From the NCBI GenBank assembly GCA_002328625.1, contig DCVC01000155.1:1-13722 (forward strand): a stretch of 13,722 nucleotides of DNA, read 5' to 3'. Source of the stretch: Bacteroidales bacterium UBA2198. Lineage in GTDB: Bacteria; Bacteroidota; Bacteroidia; Bacteroidales; VadinHA17. The position numbers and the translations under genes were made by a program. Shown here one piece after another: positions 7,936-13,722 of the stretch (position 1 is the stretch's first letter; each line of letters starts with the position of its first letter). The notes beneath the pieces are model-generated. The model saw only the letters and a list, made by a program, of their open reading frames with translations, did no database searches and had not been told where the DNA came from.

Positions 7936-8469
7936 ATGGAAACAATTGCTTCAGTTTTAACTGATACCAACTGGTCGCCCTATGCCGTCGGCATAGGCAT
8001 CGGGATCTTGAGCTGGCTGAGTTTTTTGATATCAGGCAAGCCCCTTGCCACTTCCACCACATTTGCCCGTGCGGGTGGGATGATTGAAGGGGTGTTTACC
8101 GCTGATAAAGCGAAACAAAGACCCTACTATAAAAAGATTAAACTCCATATAAGCTGGCAATGGATGCTGGTTTTCGGGGTTATCATAGGATCATTCCTGT
8201 CAGCCATCATCTCAGGCGATTTCCAGATTGGTGTATGGGTGCCTTCACTCTGGGCCTCAGCTTTTGGCGATAACGCATTACTCAGGGTCCTTGTTGCTTT
8301 GACCGGGGGCGTCATTCTGGGCTTCGGCTCACGGTTTGCCGACGGATGCACCAGCGGACACGGCATCAGCGGCACACTGCAACTCGCTGTTTCAAGCTGG
8401 GTTTCAGCCATCTGCTTTTTTATCGGCGGGATTATAACTGCCCATATCATTTATGGTGTTATTGCTTAA
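7936..8469 (+). CDS. YeeE/YedE half-transporter, first subunit (PmpA-like)
   Basis: Integral membrane protein of 177 residues with about four to five hydrophobic segments, corresponding to one half of the full-length YeeE/YedE (TsuA) thiosulfate-uptake family. The diagnostic conserved cysteine is Cys138 in FADGCTSGHGISG (134-146). In TsuA, cysteines in such motifs line the path of thiosulfate. The N-terminal signature ISGKPLATSTTFAR (32-45) is also typical. It is followed 13 nt later by the gene for the complementary half, so the two probably form one transporter. The position just after a persulfide dioxygenase-rhodanese gene matches known pmpA/pmpB arrangements. The cargo (thiosulfate, sulfide, persulfide) and direction are not visible in the sequence. 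Confidence 0.9.
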   Translation: METIASVLTDTNWSPYAVGIGIGILSWLSFLISGKPLATSTTFARAGGMIEGVFTADKAKQRPYYKKIKLHISWQWMLVFGVIIGSFLSAIISGDFQIGVWVPSLWASAFGDNALLRVLVALTGGVILGFGSRFADGCTSGHGISGTLQLAVSSWVSAICFFIGGIITAHIIYGVIA

Positions 8470-8482
8470 CTCAACCCGGATC

Positions 8483-9082
8483 ATGATGGAAACAAAAAAA
8501 CAAGTTTCAGAAACAGGGCCGGATGCAAAGGATAAAGCAGCAGTGGAAGATAGAAGACCCTTATTCTTTGGTTTGGGTTTTGGCATCCTGTTCGGCTTTT
8601 TGCTGCATAAGGGCGGAGCCACCAAATACGATGTGATTGTAGGCCAGTTGCTGCTCACCGATTTTACGGTTTTAAAAATTATGCTTTCGGCAGTTGTCAC
8701 AGGCATGATTGGGATTTATTTTATGAAATCGCTGGGCTTGATTAAGCTTTCGCTCAAGAACGGCTCGGTGGGCATGAACGTGATTGGCGGACTTATTTTT
8801 GGCGTTGGATTCGCCGTGCTTGGCTATTGTCCCGGGACTATCGCCGGTGCCATTGGCAACGGATATCTGGATGCTGTTACAGGCGGACTGGCCGGCATTA
8901 TTCTGGGCACCTGGATCTTCGCGGTAATGTATCCGCGATTAAAAAACGGCATTCTGAAAAAAGGCTATTTTGGGGATATTACAATACCATCAATGTTAAA
9001 GGTGAACGATTGGGTGGTGGTTGTGCCTGCTGCTGCCCTGATAGTTCTGTTGCTGTATTGGATTGAAAAGGCAGGCTTTTAA
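8483..9082 (+). CDS. YeeE/YedE half-transporter, second subunit (DUF6691/PmpB-like)
   Basis: Membrane protein of 199 residues from the ATG at 8483. A soluble, charged N-terminus of about 25 residues precedes the first hydrophobic segment (PLFFGLGFGILFGFLLHKGG). The family signatures are GGATKYDVIVGQLLLTDFTV and the conserved cysteine motif GYCPGT (Cys116), here in the middle of the protein. The open frame reaches back to a GTG at 8453, which would overlap the upstream gene by 17 nt. The tandem ATGs at 8483 and 8486 are preferred because the extra residues are not family-like and the 13-nt spacing is natural for an operon. This subunit supplies the second cysteine motif missing from the preceding half, so the pair should act together in passing a sulfur compound across the inner membrane. 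Confidence 0.88.
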   Translation: MMETKKQVSETGPDAKDKAAVEDRRPLFFGLGFGILFGFLLHKGGATKYDVIVGQLLLTDFTVLKIMLSAVVTGMIGIYFMKSLGLIKLSLKNGSVGMNVIGGLIFGVGFAVLGYCPGTIAGAIGNGYLDAVTGGLAGIILGTWIFAVMYPRLKNGILKKGYFGDITIPSMLKVNDWVVVVPAAALIVLLLYWIEKAGF

Positions 9083-9109
9083 AAACATAACTAACTAAAA
9101 TATATCAAA

Positions 9110-10306
9110 ATGGAAAACAATCAGGACAATCCGAAGATTCTTAAAAATAAATATATACCAACTGCTGAGTTTTATAGCCAGATAATTGACAGCTTACTGG
9201 ATTATTCAATTTTTACATTAGACAAAGAATTCAAAATTAACAGTTGGAGTTCCGGCTCTGCAAAAATATTTGGCTACGAAACGGACGAAGTTATTGGAGA
9301 ACCTTTCGACATAATATTTACTGAGGAAGATTTAAAAATCGGCATTCCGGAAAAAGAAATTGAAACAGCTTTAAAAGAAGGCAGAGCAACGGATAACAGA
9401 TGGCACATTGCTAAGGACAAGAGCCTGTTCTGGGCTTATGGTTTGATTTTCCCGCTCATCGGTTCAGAGGGAGAAATGTTGGGTTTTGTAAAAATTTTGC
9501 GCGACCTGACAGAGAGGAAACAATCAGAGGATGCTATAAAAAAATATGTCAGGGAACTGGAAGATCTCAATACTCATAAAGAGAGTGTTCTGGCAATACT
9601 GTCACACGATTTAAGAAGCCCCCTGTCAGCTATTATCGGAATCGTGGAGTATTTGAAAGAATATTCGCAGACAATGAAGACCGATGATGTCAGGGAAATG
9701 CTTGACATGCTTTATAAATCATCAACGGATGAATTAGAAATGCTGGACTATCTTGTAGAATGGGCAAGAATTAAGTACGCAGCGGACGTTTTTTCTCCAA
9801 CAAAAATTAAACTGACCGAATACATTAATAAAGTACTTGAAACTTTAAGCGAAACTGCTTCAATAAATGCGATAAATCTTCATCACGAAATTGAATCGGA
9901 TACTTCTGTATTTGCGGATGGCAAAATGCTCATTTCCATCATTCGGAATATCGTTTCAAATGCGATAAAACATACAGAAAAAGGAGGAACAATAACGGTT
10001 ACGGCAAAAAGCAAGGATGACAAAATTATTATTCAGGTCAAGGACACCGGAGTCGGAATGTCCAAAGAGATAATGAAAAGTCTTTTTACACCGCAATTGA
10101 AATCCCTTTCAGAAGCAAGACAAAAAAATAAAGGAGCTGGAATCGGATTATTATTGGTGAAAGGATTCCTGGAAAAAAATGGCGGTGAAATATGGGTGGA
10201 AAGCATTGAGGGTGAAGGGTCCTCATTTTATTTTACATTACCCATAGAGGAACCTTTATTTAAAACAGGTACTTCAGCCGAAGTTATGTTTGATGAAATT
10301 ACATAA
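9110..10306 (+). CDS. Cytosolic PAS-domain sensor histidine kinase
   Basis: Sensor kinase of 398 residues with no membrane segment or signal peptide. A PAS domain spans about 20-137 (IIDSLLDYSIFTLDKEFKINSWSSGSAKIFGYE, ending VKILRDLTERK). A short linker helix follows, then a HisKA domain with the phospho-accepting His166 in SHDLRSPLS. The HATPase_c domain has an N-box around Asn280 and Asn284 (RNIVSNAIKH), a G1 box DTGVG (312-316) and a G2 box GAGIGL (342-347). All catalytic boxes are intact. The protein contains no cysteine at all, so any redox or sulfur sensing would have to be through a PAS ligand or a partner. No response regulator lies in the window. It starts 27 nt after the YeeE/YedE pair and may be co-transcribed, which makes it a candidate regulator of the sulfur genes, but that link is only positional. 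Confidence 0.93.
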   Translation: MENNQDNPKILKNKYIPTAEFYSQIIDSLLDYSIFTLDKEFKINSWSSGSAKIFGYETDEVIGEPFDIIFTEEDLKIGIPEKEIETALKEGRATDNRWHIAKDKSLFWAYGLIFPLIGSEGEMLGFVKILRDLTERKQSEDAIKKYVRELEDLNTHKESVLAILSHDLRSPLSAIIGIVEYLKEYSQTMKTDDVREMLDMLYKSSTDELEMLDYLVEWARIKYAADVFSPTKIKLTEYINKVLETLSETASINAINLHHEIESDTSVFADGKMLISIIRNIVSNAIKHTEKGGTITVTAKSKDDKIIIQVKDTGVGMSKEIMKSLFTPQLKSLSEARQKNKGAGIGLLLVKGFLEKNGGEIWVESIEGEGSSFYFTLPIEEPLFKTGTSAEVMFDEIT

Positions 10307-10430
10307 TGCTTCCCCGATAAAAGGGAAATGACCGCCGCCGTCTGCCCCCTGGCCGATTATTTTGTGTTGATCTGAACATTATGTGCCTGCATTTTTCTCC
10401 ATTTTGTGCTAAATTTATAAGCAAATAAAC

Positions 10431-10437
10431 AAGGAAG
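10431..10437 (+). promoter_or_regulatory. Ribosome binding site of the prenyltransferase gene
   Basis: AAGGAAG ends 9 nt before the ATG at 10447. This is the clearest Shine-Dalgarno-like sequence in the window, where most genes lack one. It supports the chosen start. Confidence 0.5.
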
Positions 10438-10446
10438 AATCAGCTT

Positions 10447-11376
10447 ATGAAAGAGAACCCGGGAATTGCTAAAATGATAAGAGCACATTTTCTGAGCTCC
10501 ATTATCGCTCCCATAATACTGGGAACCCTGCTGGCTGTCCATCTTAACGGCAGCCTTGAGGTGCTCAATTTTATGATAGTGTTGATTATCGGTATCGGGC
10601 TGCATGTAGCCACCAATGTATATAACGACATATATGATACCATACAGGGAACAGATAAGGTGAATGTGCACCGAAATGAATCCAGCGGAGGGTCAGGCGT
10701 CTTGCTTGATAATCCCGAACTTATGGGTAAGATGTTTCTTCTGGCCCGCATCGGACTGATTGTGGCACTTGCCGGAACAATAGCACTCATGCCACTCATA
10801 GATAAAGATTTATGGCCATATCTGTGGGGACTCTATCTGCTGTCAGCCTTTTTCAGCAAATACTATACGGCACCGCCATTTAAGCTGGCTTACAGGGGTT
10901 GGGGTGAAATATCTGTCTGGTTTGCTTTTGGTCCGATGGCTATAATGATAGCCACAGTTGGTCAGAACCTGGGAATGCATCCTTTGATCTGGCTGTTGAT
11001 GCCTGCCACAGGGCTCAGCACTTCATCAATATTACTTGCAGGGCAGATGATTGATCTCGACGCGGACCGTGCAGGAGGTAAACACGGAGTGGCATCACGC
11101 ATGGGTACCAGGTTTACATCGGTACTCTATCTTCTCGTGCAGGCAGGAATAATAGCAAATGTAATTTTGTTGTTCATCTTTTCCCCGGGTCATTCATGGC
11201 TCTTCCTTTTTGCACTTATCCCTTACATTCTTATTTTTCCCAGGGCTGCAGGTATTATATATAAAAACCATGACAATCCTGACATGATAAAACAGGGCGC
11301 GAAACTGACAGTGCTCATACATCTGGCATTTTCCCTCTTGCTTATCATCGGGTTCCTGATATATATCTTTTTATAA
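10447..11376 (+). CDS. UbiA-superfamily prenyltransferase (MenA-like)
   Basis: Polytopic membrane enzyme of 309 residues with about eight to nine hydrophobic segments. It should transfer a polyprenyl or similar chain from its diphosphate to an acceptor at the inner membrane. The first Mg-diphosphate motif is NVYNDIYD (57-64). The second is DLDAD (203-207) in GQMIDLDADRAGGKHG. Between them is YYTAPPFKLAYRGWGE (139-154), a sequence typical of MenA-type enzymes that prenylate 1,4-dihydroxy-2-naphthoate for menaquinone, though other aromatic or lipid acceptors remain possible. No other menaquinone genes are present. A good ribosome binding site precedes the ATG. It is separated by 140 nt from the kinase gene and is convergent, 97 nt apart, with the prenol-kinase-like fusion gene that could provide its diphosphate substrate. 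Confidence 0.88.
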   Translation: MKENPGIAKMIRAHFLSSIIAPIILGTLLAVHLNGSLEVLNFMIVLIIGIGLHVATNVYNDIYDTIQGTDKVNVHRNESSGGSGVLLDNPELMGKMFLLARIGLIVALAGTIALMPLIDKDLWPYLWGLYLLSAFFSKYYTAPPFKLAYRGWGEISVWFAFGPMAIMIATVGQNLGMHPLIWLLMPATGLSTSSILLAGQMIDLDADRAGGKHGVASRMGTRFTSVLYLLVQAGIIANVILLFIFSPGHSWLFLFALIPYILIFPRAAGIIYKNHDNPDMIKQGAKLTVLIHLAFSLLLIIGFLIYIFL

Positions 11377-11473
11377 TCGCAGTAAGCCCCGGATATTTTT
11401 TTCTGGCCGTACTCCCTGCGGCTTGCCGGCCTGTATTTCGCTAACGACGGCATACCTGCACCTGCATTGATTA

Positions 11474-12799
11474 TTATAGAAAAATCCACGACAGTAAAAG
11501 GTAAAAAATAAAAGCTGTACCTGATCCGATCATATTTACCAGATCATTGGGCGTAATGGATTCCAACGTATTTCGTTTCTTAAAATAATCCATCCTAAGC
11601 ATTTTGTCTTCGGCAAAAGCTCCAAGAAGGGAATCCGCAAAGCAGGCTAAAAATGCGGAGAGGCTGAGAATTGCTATGATATCCCATTGCCAGGAGCCAA
11701 AGAATAGGTAGTATGATAAGGAAGAGATAATAGCTGCACCGCTCAATGCTGCCACACTGCCAAAAAACGAAATACCGCCATTGGTACCCGCCGGCACCGT
11801 TCTCATAGTCGCCAGGGAAAAGCATCGTTTATTTAGCAGAGGACCAATTTCACTGGCCCATGTATCAGCCGTCACAGCAGCCACGAAAGCAATGAAGAAC
11901 AATATAAAGATTTCATTGTGCGTCAATAGAAACAGTGCTGAGCTGGTTACTGCCCATATTATATTGGCAATAACCTGCCAGGCATTGCGGGCTGGGGCTT
12001 TTCTCCCAACTCCTTTTATTGCATGATGTAATTTTGTAAAAGCTGCAGAGCTCAGAAAGAATATTAAAACAGGTATCAACCATTCCCAACCTCTGATACC
12101 TGCAAAATAAAACCCCAGTAAAAAGGCAATAAAGCTTCCCCGGCGGGAAAGAATATTGAACTTAAACAGCAAAAAGCACGCTGGGGCCAAAGCAACCAGA
12201 ATTGCAGACAAATAAAGGTAATTAACCTCATAATGATACGACAGTAAAAAAAACAAGGCAAGCCCGACCGGAATACTGAAATTATCAGAGCCTCGCATAG
12301 ATGCAATTTCAAGGATAACTGCCAATAACACTGCAAAAAGGATATACGGGATACTTAAAGTAAGATAATCGGACAAAATAAGCCATAGAATCAAACCGGC
12401 AGAAAAGGAGTAAGCTAAAATTCCGTAGATACTCTTTCTGTCATGAAACGTCCTGAACCAGATATTCCCCTTCTGTATCCGACCTGCAAAATTTGCCAGT
12501 GTATCTGATAAGGAGAGCACCATCAGGGATGAATGAAAATAATACAAGGGCAGATTATACAAAATCAGATAAGATGATAATATTCCAACGGGATAATAAA
12601 GGGTGCCCAGACTCGCGTCTGTAGTTTTATGCAAGAGATGAAATTTTTGATAATTGAAAGTCAAAAATGAGAAAATTGTACCGGCTGTAATCAGGTACAA
12701 CAAAACATTCCTTTCCAGAACACAACTAAGTATCAATATAATCAGACCTAATGAAAGATGAATGATTTTCCTGATAATTAGTCCCTTCTGATATGCCAT
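11474..12799 (-). CDS. Fused prenol kinase / prenyl-phosphate kinase-like membrane protein (VTE5-like plus DUF92/VTE6-like)
   Basis: Very hydrophobic protein of 441 residues made of two families. Residues 1 to about 210 resemble CTP-dependent dolichol/phytol kinases and related cytidylyltransferase-like proteins: RKIIHLSLGL (10-19), LSLSDTLANFAGRIQKG (95-111), DRKSIYGILAY, and MRGSDNFSIPVG (168-179). From about 215 the protein is a DUF92/TMEM19-type domain: RRGSFIAFLLGF (219-230), ADTWASEIGPL (311-321), VPAGTNGGIS (335-344) and DSLLGA (389-394). In Arabidopsis, VTE5 turns phytol into phytyl phosphate and the DUF92 protein VTE6 turns that into phytyl diphosphate, so this single chain could carry out both steps on phytol, geranylgeraniol, farnesol or a similar alcohol. 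Substrate is inferred. The frame is open and continuous through both halves, so this is a real fusion and not a frameshift. It is convergent with the UbiA-type gene. Confidence 0.85.
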   Translation of the reverse strand: MAYQKGLIIRKIIHLSLGLIILILSCVLERNVLLYLITAGTIFSFLTFNYQKFHLLHKTTDASLGTLYYPVGILSSYLILYNLPLYYFHSSLMVLSLSDTLANFAGRIQKGNIWFRTFHDRKSIYGILAYSFSAGLILWLILSDYLTLSIPYILFAVLLAVILEIASMRGSDNFSIPVGLALFFLLSYHYEVNYLYLSAILVALAPACFLLFKFNILSRRGSFIAFLLGFYFAGIRGWEWLIPVLIFFLSSAAFTKLHHAIKGVGRKAPARNAWQVIANIIWAVTSSALFLLTHNEIFILFFIAFVAAVTADTWASEIGPLLNKRCFSLATMRTVPAGTNGGISFFGSVAALSGAAIISSLSYYLFFGSWQWDIIAILSLSAFLACFADSLLGAFAEDKMLRMDYFKKRNTLESITPNDLVNMIGSGTAFIFYLLLSWIFL

Positions 12800-13107
12800 A
12801 GTTCTCGTGTCACCTGCTTTTCTTTCCGGAGGGATAAAATTAACAATTATACTGCAACAACAGATGGTCAGGTGGAATCAAGTTCGTCTGTTGTAATCCG
12901 CCTTCCGTCTTTTTGTGAAAAGTCTTACAATATTAAATTATAACGGGCCGCCATTTCTCTAATATATTGGAAGTATGTAATTTATACTAAGAATCATGTA
13001 ACAATAATTGCGAATTCCCTTTTTATCTTGCCGGTCACAAATTGCCTACTCCCATGACAAATCATGTTTCTTAAAACAGCGCGTCACAGGAATTAAGTAA
13101 ACAGACA
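12800..13107. other. Divergent intergenic region between the prenol-kinase fusion and cheB
   Basis: This 308-nt AT-rich gap holds no recognisable gene or RNA. It should contain the promoters of both divergent genes. The minus strand reads TATAATTG at 12844-12851, one mismatch from the TAnnTTTG -7 consensus and 45 nt upstream of the fusion start, but it has no clear -33 partner. An 8-bp inverted repeat flanks a 22-nt spacer at 12857-12894. I see no convincing promoter for cheB. Confidence 0.45.
12857..12894. repeat. Inverted repeat ACAACAGA / TCTGTTGT with 22-nt spacer
   Basis: Two perfect 8-bp arms lie at 12857-12864 and 12887-12894. The repeat is 58-95 nt upstream of the fusion gene on the minus strand, just behind its -7-like box, which is where an operator could sit. 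It is not followed by a T-run on either strand, so it is not an intrinsic terminator. An 8-bp repeat of this size can arise by chance. Confidence 0.4.
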
Positions 13108-13701
13108 ATGACACCTACGAAACACGAAGAAAAAAGAAGGAACTTTCCCATAGTTTGTGTGGGTGGATCGGCTGGCGGTCTCGACGCTTATATACGGTTG
13201 CTCCGGAATTTGCCTGCTGACACGGGAGCTGCCATTGTTATTGTTAATCACCTCAGGAAAGTAGCTACGATGTTACACGAGATACTCCCACGGCATACAA
13301 AGATGCCTGTGGAATTGATTACGGAAAAACTGGATGTCGACCCTGATCATGTGTTTATAATCCCGGAGAAGAGGGACCTGCATGTTCTTAATAAAGAATT
13401 TCGCCTGAAGCCGATTTCAAAACCATGGGGATGGCCGGATGTGATTACTGTTTTTATGCGCTCGCTGACTGAGAACTGGGATGGCAAACTTATCGCTGTA
13501 ATTGTTTCCGGCTATGATGGCGATGGCGCAGATGCGCTATGCGGTATTAAAGAGGTTGGCGGTATTACCATTGCTCAGAAACCCGAGACAGCCTCTCAAC
13601 CGGATATGCCTGAGAGTGCCATAGCAAGCGGGTGCATTGATTTTATTCTTTCACCTGAGGATATTGCCCGCAAAATTAAACAGGTTGTGCTTGGTGGTTA
13701 G
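13108..13701 (+). CDS. Stand-alone CheB-type protein-glutamate methylesterase domain
   Basis: Soluble protein of 197 residues that consists only of the CheB catalytic domain, without the N-terminal receiver domain of classical CheB. The catalytic triad is visible: Ser21 in CVGGSAGGLDAY, His48 in VNHLRK, and Asp139 in VSGYDGDGADAL. The segment GGITIAQKPETASQPDMPESAIASGCID is also typical of the family. CheB removes methyl groups from, or deamidates, glutamyl side chains of chemoreceptors. No chemoreceptor, CheA or CheR gene is in the window. In many environmental Bacteroidota such domains occur with CheR and PAS kinases in signalling systems not tied to motility, and the downstream neighbour beyond the window may show this. 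The ATG at 13108 is the first in frame; the ribosome binding site is unclear. Confidence 0.88.
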   Translation: MTPTKHEEKRRNFPIVCVGGSAGGLDAYIRLLRNLPADTGAAIVIVNHLRKVATMLHEILPRHTKMPVELITEKLDVDPDHVFIIPEKRDLHVLNKEFRLKPISKPWGWPDVITVFMRSLTENWDGKLIAVIVSGYDGDGADALCGIKEVGGITIAQKPETASQPDMPESAIASGCIDFILSPEDIARKIKQVVLGG

Positions 13702-13722
13702 GCCTCGAGACACAAGTTAAAA

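Larger units (their letters stand above)
3420..10306 (+). other. Putative seven-gene transcription unit: chaperone pair, sulfur handling, sensor kinase
   Basis: Seven genes run in one direction with gaps of 4, 23, 33, 31, 13 and 27 nt, and I see no terminator-like hairpin with a T-run between any of them. The order is J-protein, CbpM-like, SLC13 permease, dioxygenase-rhodanese, two YeeE/YedE halves, PAS kinase. After the kinase the gap opens to 140 nt, where a weak hairpin (TTCCC, 8-nt loop, GGGAA at 10310-10327) is not followed by a T-run. Co-transcription is inferred from spacing only; an internal promoter before the SLC13 gene cannot be excluded. Confidence 0.5.

Noticed and set aside
8453..8482. 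GTG start for the second YeeE/YedE gene overlapping the first gene
   Set aside because: The added residues (MVLLLNSTRI) are not part of the family, and tandem ATGs at 8483 and 8486 give normal operon spacing.
10310..10327. TTCCC/GGGAA hairpin after the kinase gene as a terminator
   Set aside because: The stem is only 5 bp and is followed by ATGACCGCC, not a T-run, so termination is not supported.
11395..11435. GC-rich inverted repeat (GGCCG...CGGCC) between the convergent UbiA and fusion genes, as a bidirectional terminator
   Set aside because: The arms are only 5 bp with a 17-nt loop and compete with another pairing. The T-run lies before the repeat on the plus strand, and on the minus strand an A-run follows it. 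Neither fits an intrinsic terminator.

Overview
The window is a 13.7 kb chromosomal-looking segment, moderately AT-rich and gene-dense, probably from a member of the Bacteroidota. The taxonomic call is an inference. It rests on the protein flavour (a CbpA/CbpM pair, a split YeeE/YedE pair, a soluble PAS histidine kinase, a stand-alone CheB), on mostly absent Shine-Dalgarno sequences, and on one TAnnTTTG-type -7 candidate upstream of the catalase gene. There are no tRNA, rRNA, CRISPR or insertion-sequence signals.

Layout. (1) 1-788, plus strand: the C-terminal part of a SoxB-like 5'-nucleotidase-family metallophosphoesterase, cut by the window edge. (2) 877-3036, minus strand: a large-subunit, HPII/KatE-type catalase convergent with it. 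(3) 3037-3419: a divergent intergenic region. (4) 3420-10306, plus strand: seven tightly packed co-directional genes, with every gap 33 nt or less. These are a CbpA-type J-protein, its CbpM-like modulator, an SLC13-family permease with two RCK_C domains, a persulfide dioxygenase/double-rhodanese protein of CstB architecture, two YeeE/YedE half-transporters (PmpA/PmpB-like), and a cysteine-free cytosolic PAS histidine kinase. (5) 10447-11376, plus: a UbiA-superfamily prenyltransferase. (6) 11474-12799, minus, convergent with it: a membrane protein that fuses a dolichol/phytol-kinase-like half (VTE5 type) to a DUF92 half (VTE6, prenyl-phosphate kinase type). (7) 13108-13701, plus: a stand-alone CheB methylesterase domain.

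How the genes may work together. The centre reads as a reactive-sulfur handling unit. The YeeE/YedE pair would move a thiosulfate- or sulfide-type compound, the dioxygenase-rhodanese would oxidise persulfide and pass sulfane sulfur to make thiosulfate, and the SLC13 permease is a candidate exporter or importer of the resulting oxyanion. The SoxB-like fragment and the catalase flank it with a sulfur and an oxidative-stress theme. What is unusual is that a holdase/co-chaperone pair sits at the head of this unit and a PAS kinase at its tail, where BigR/CstR-type repressors are usual. The right side suggests isoprenoid-alcohol salvage: a prenol would be phosphorylated twice by one fused protein, and the diphosphate could serve the neighbouring UbiA enzyme for quinone or lipid prenylation. 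Both system-level readings are inferences from domain content and gene order.
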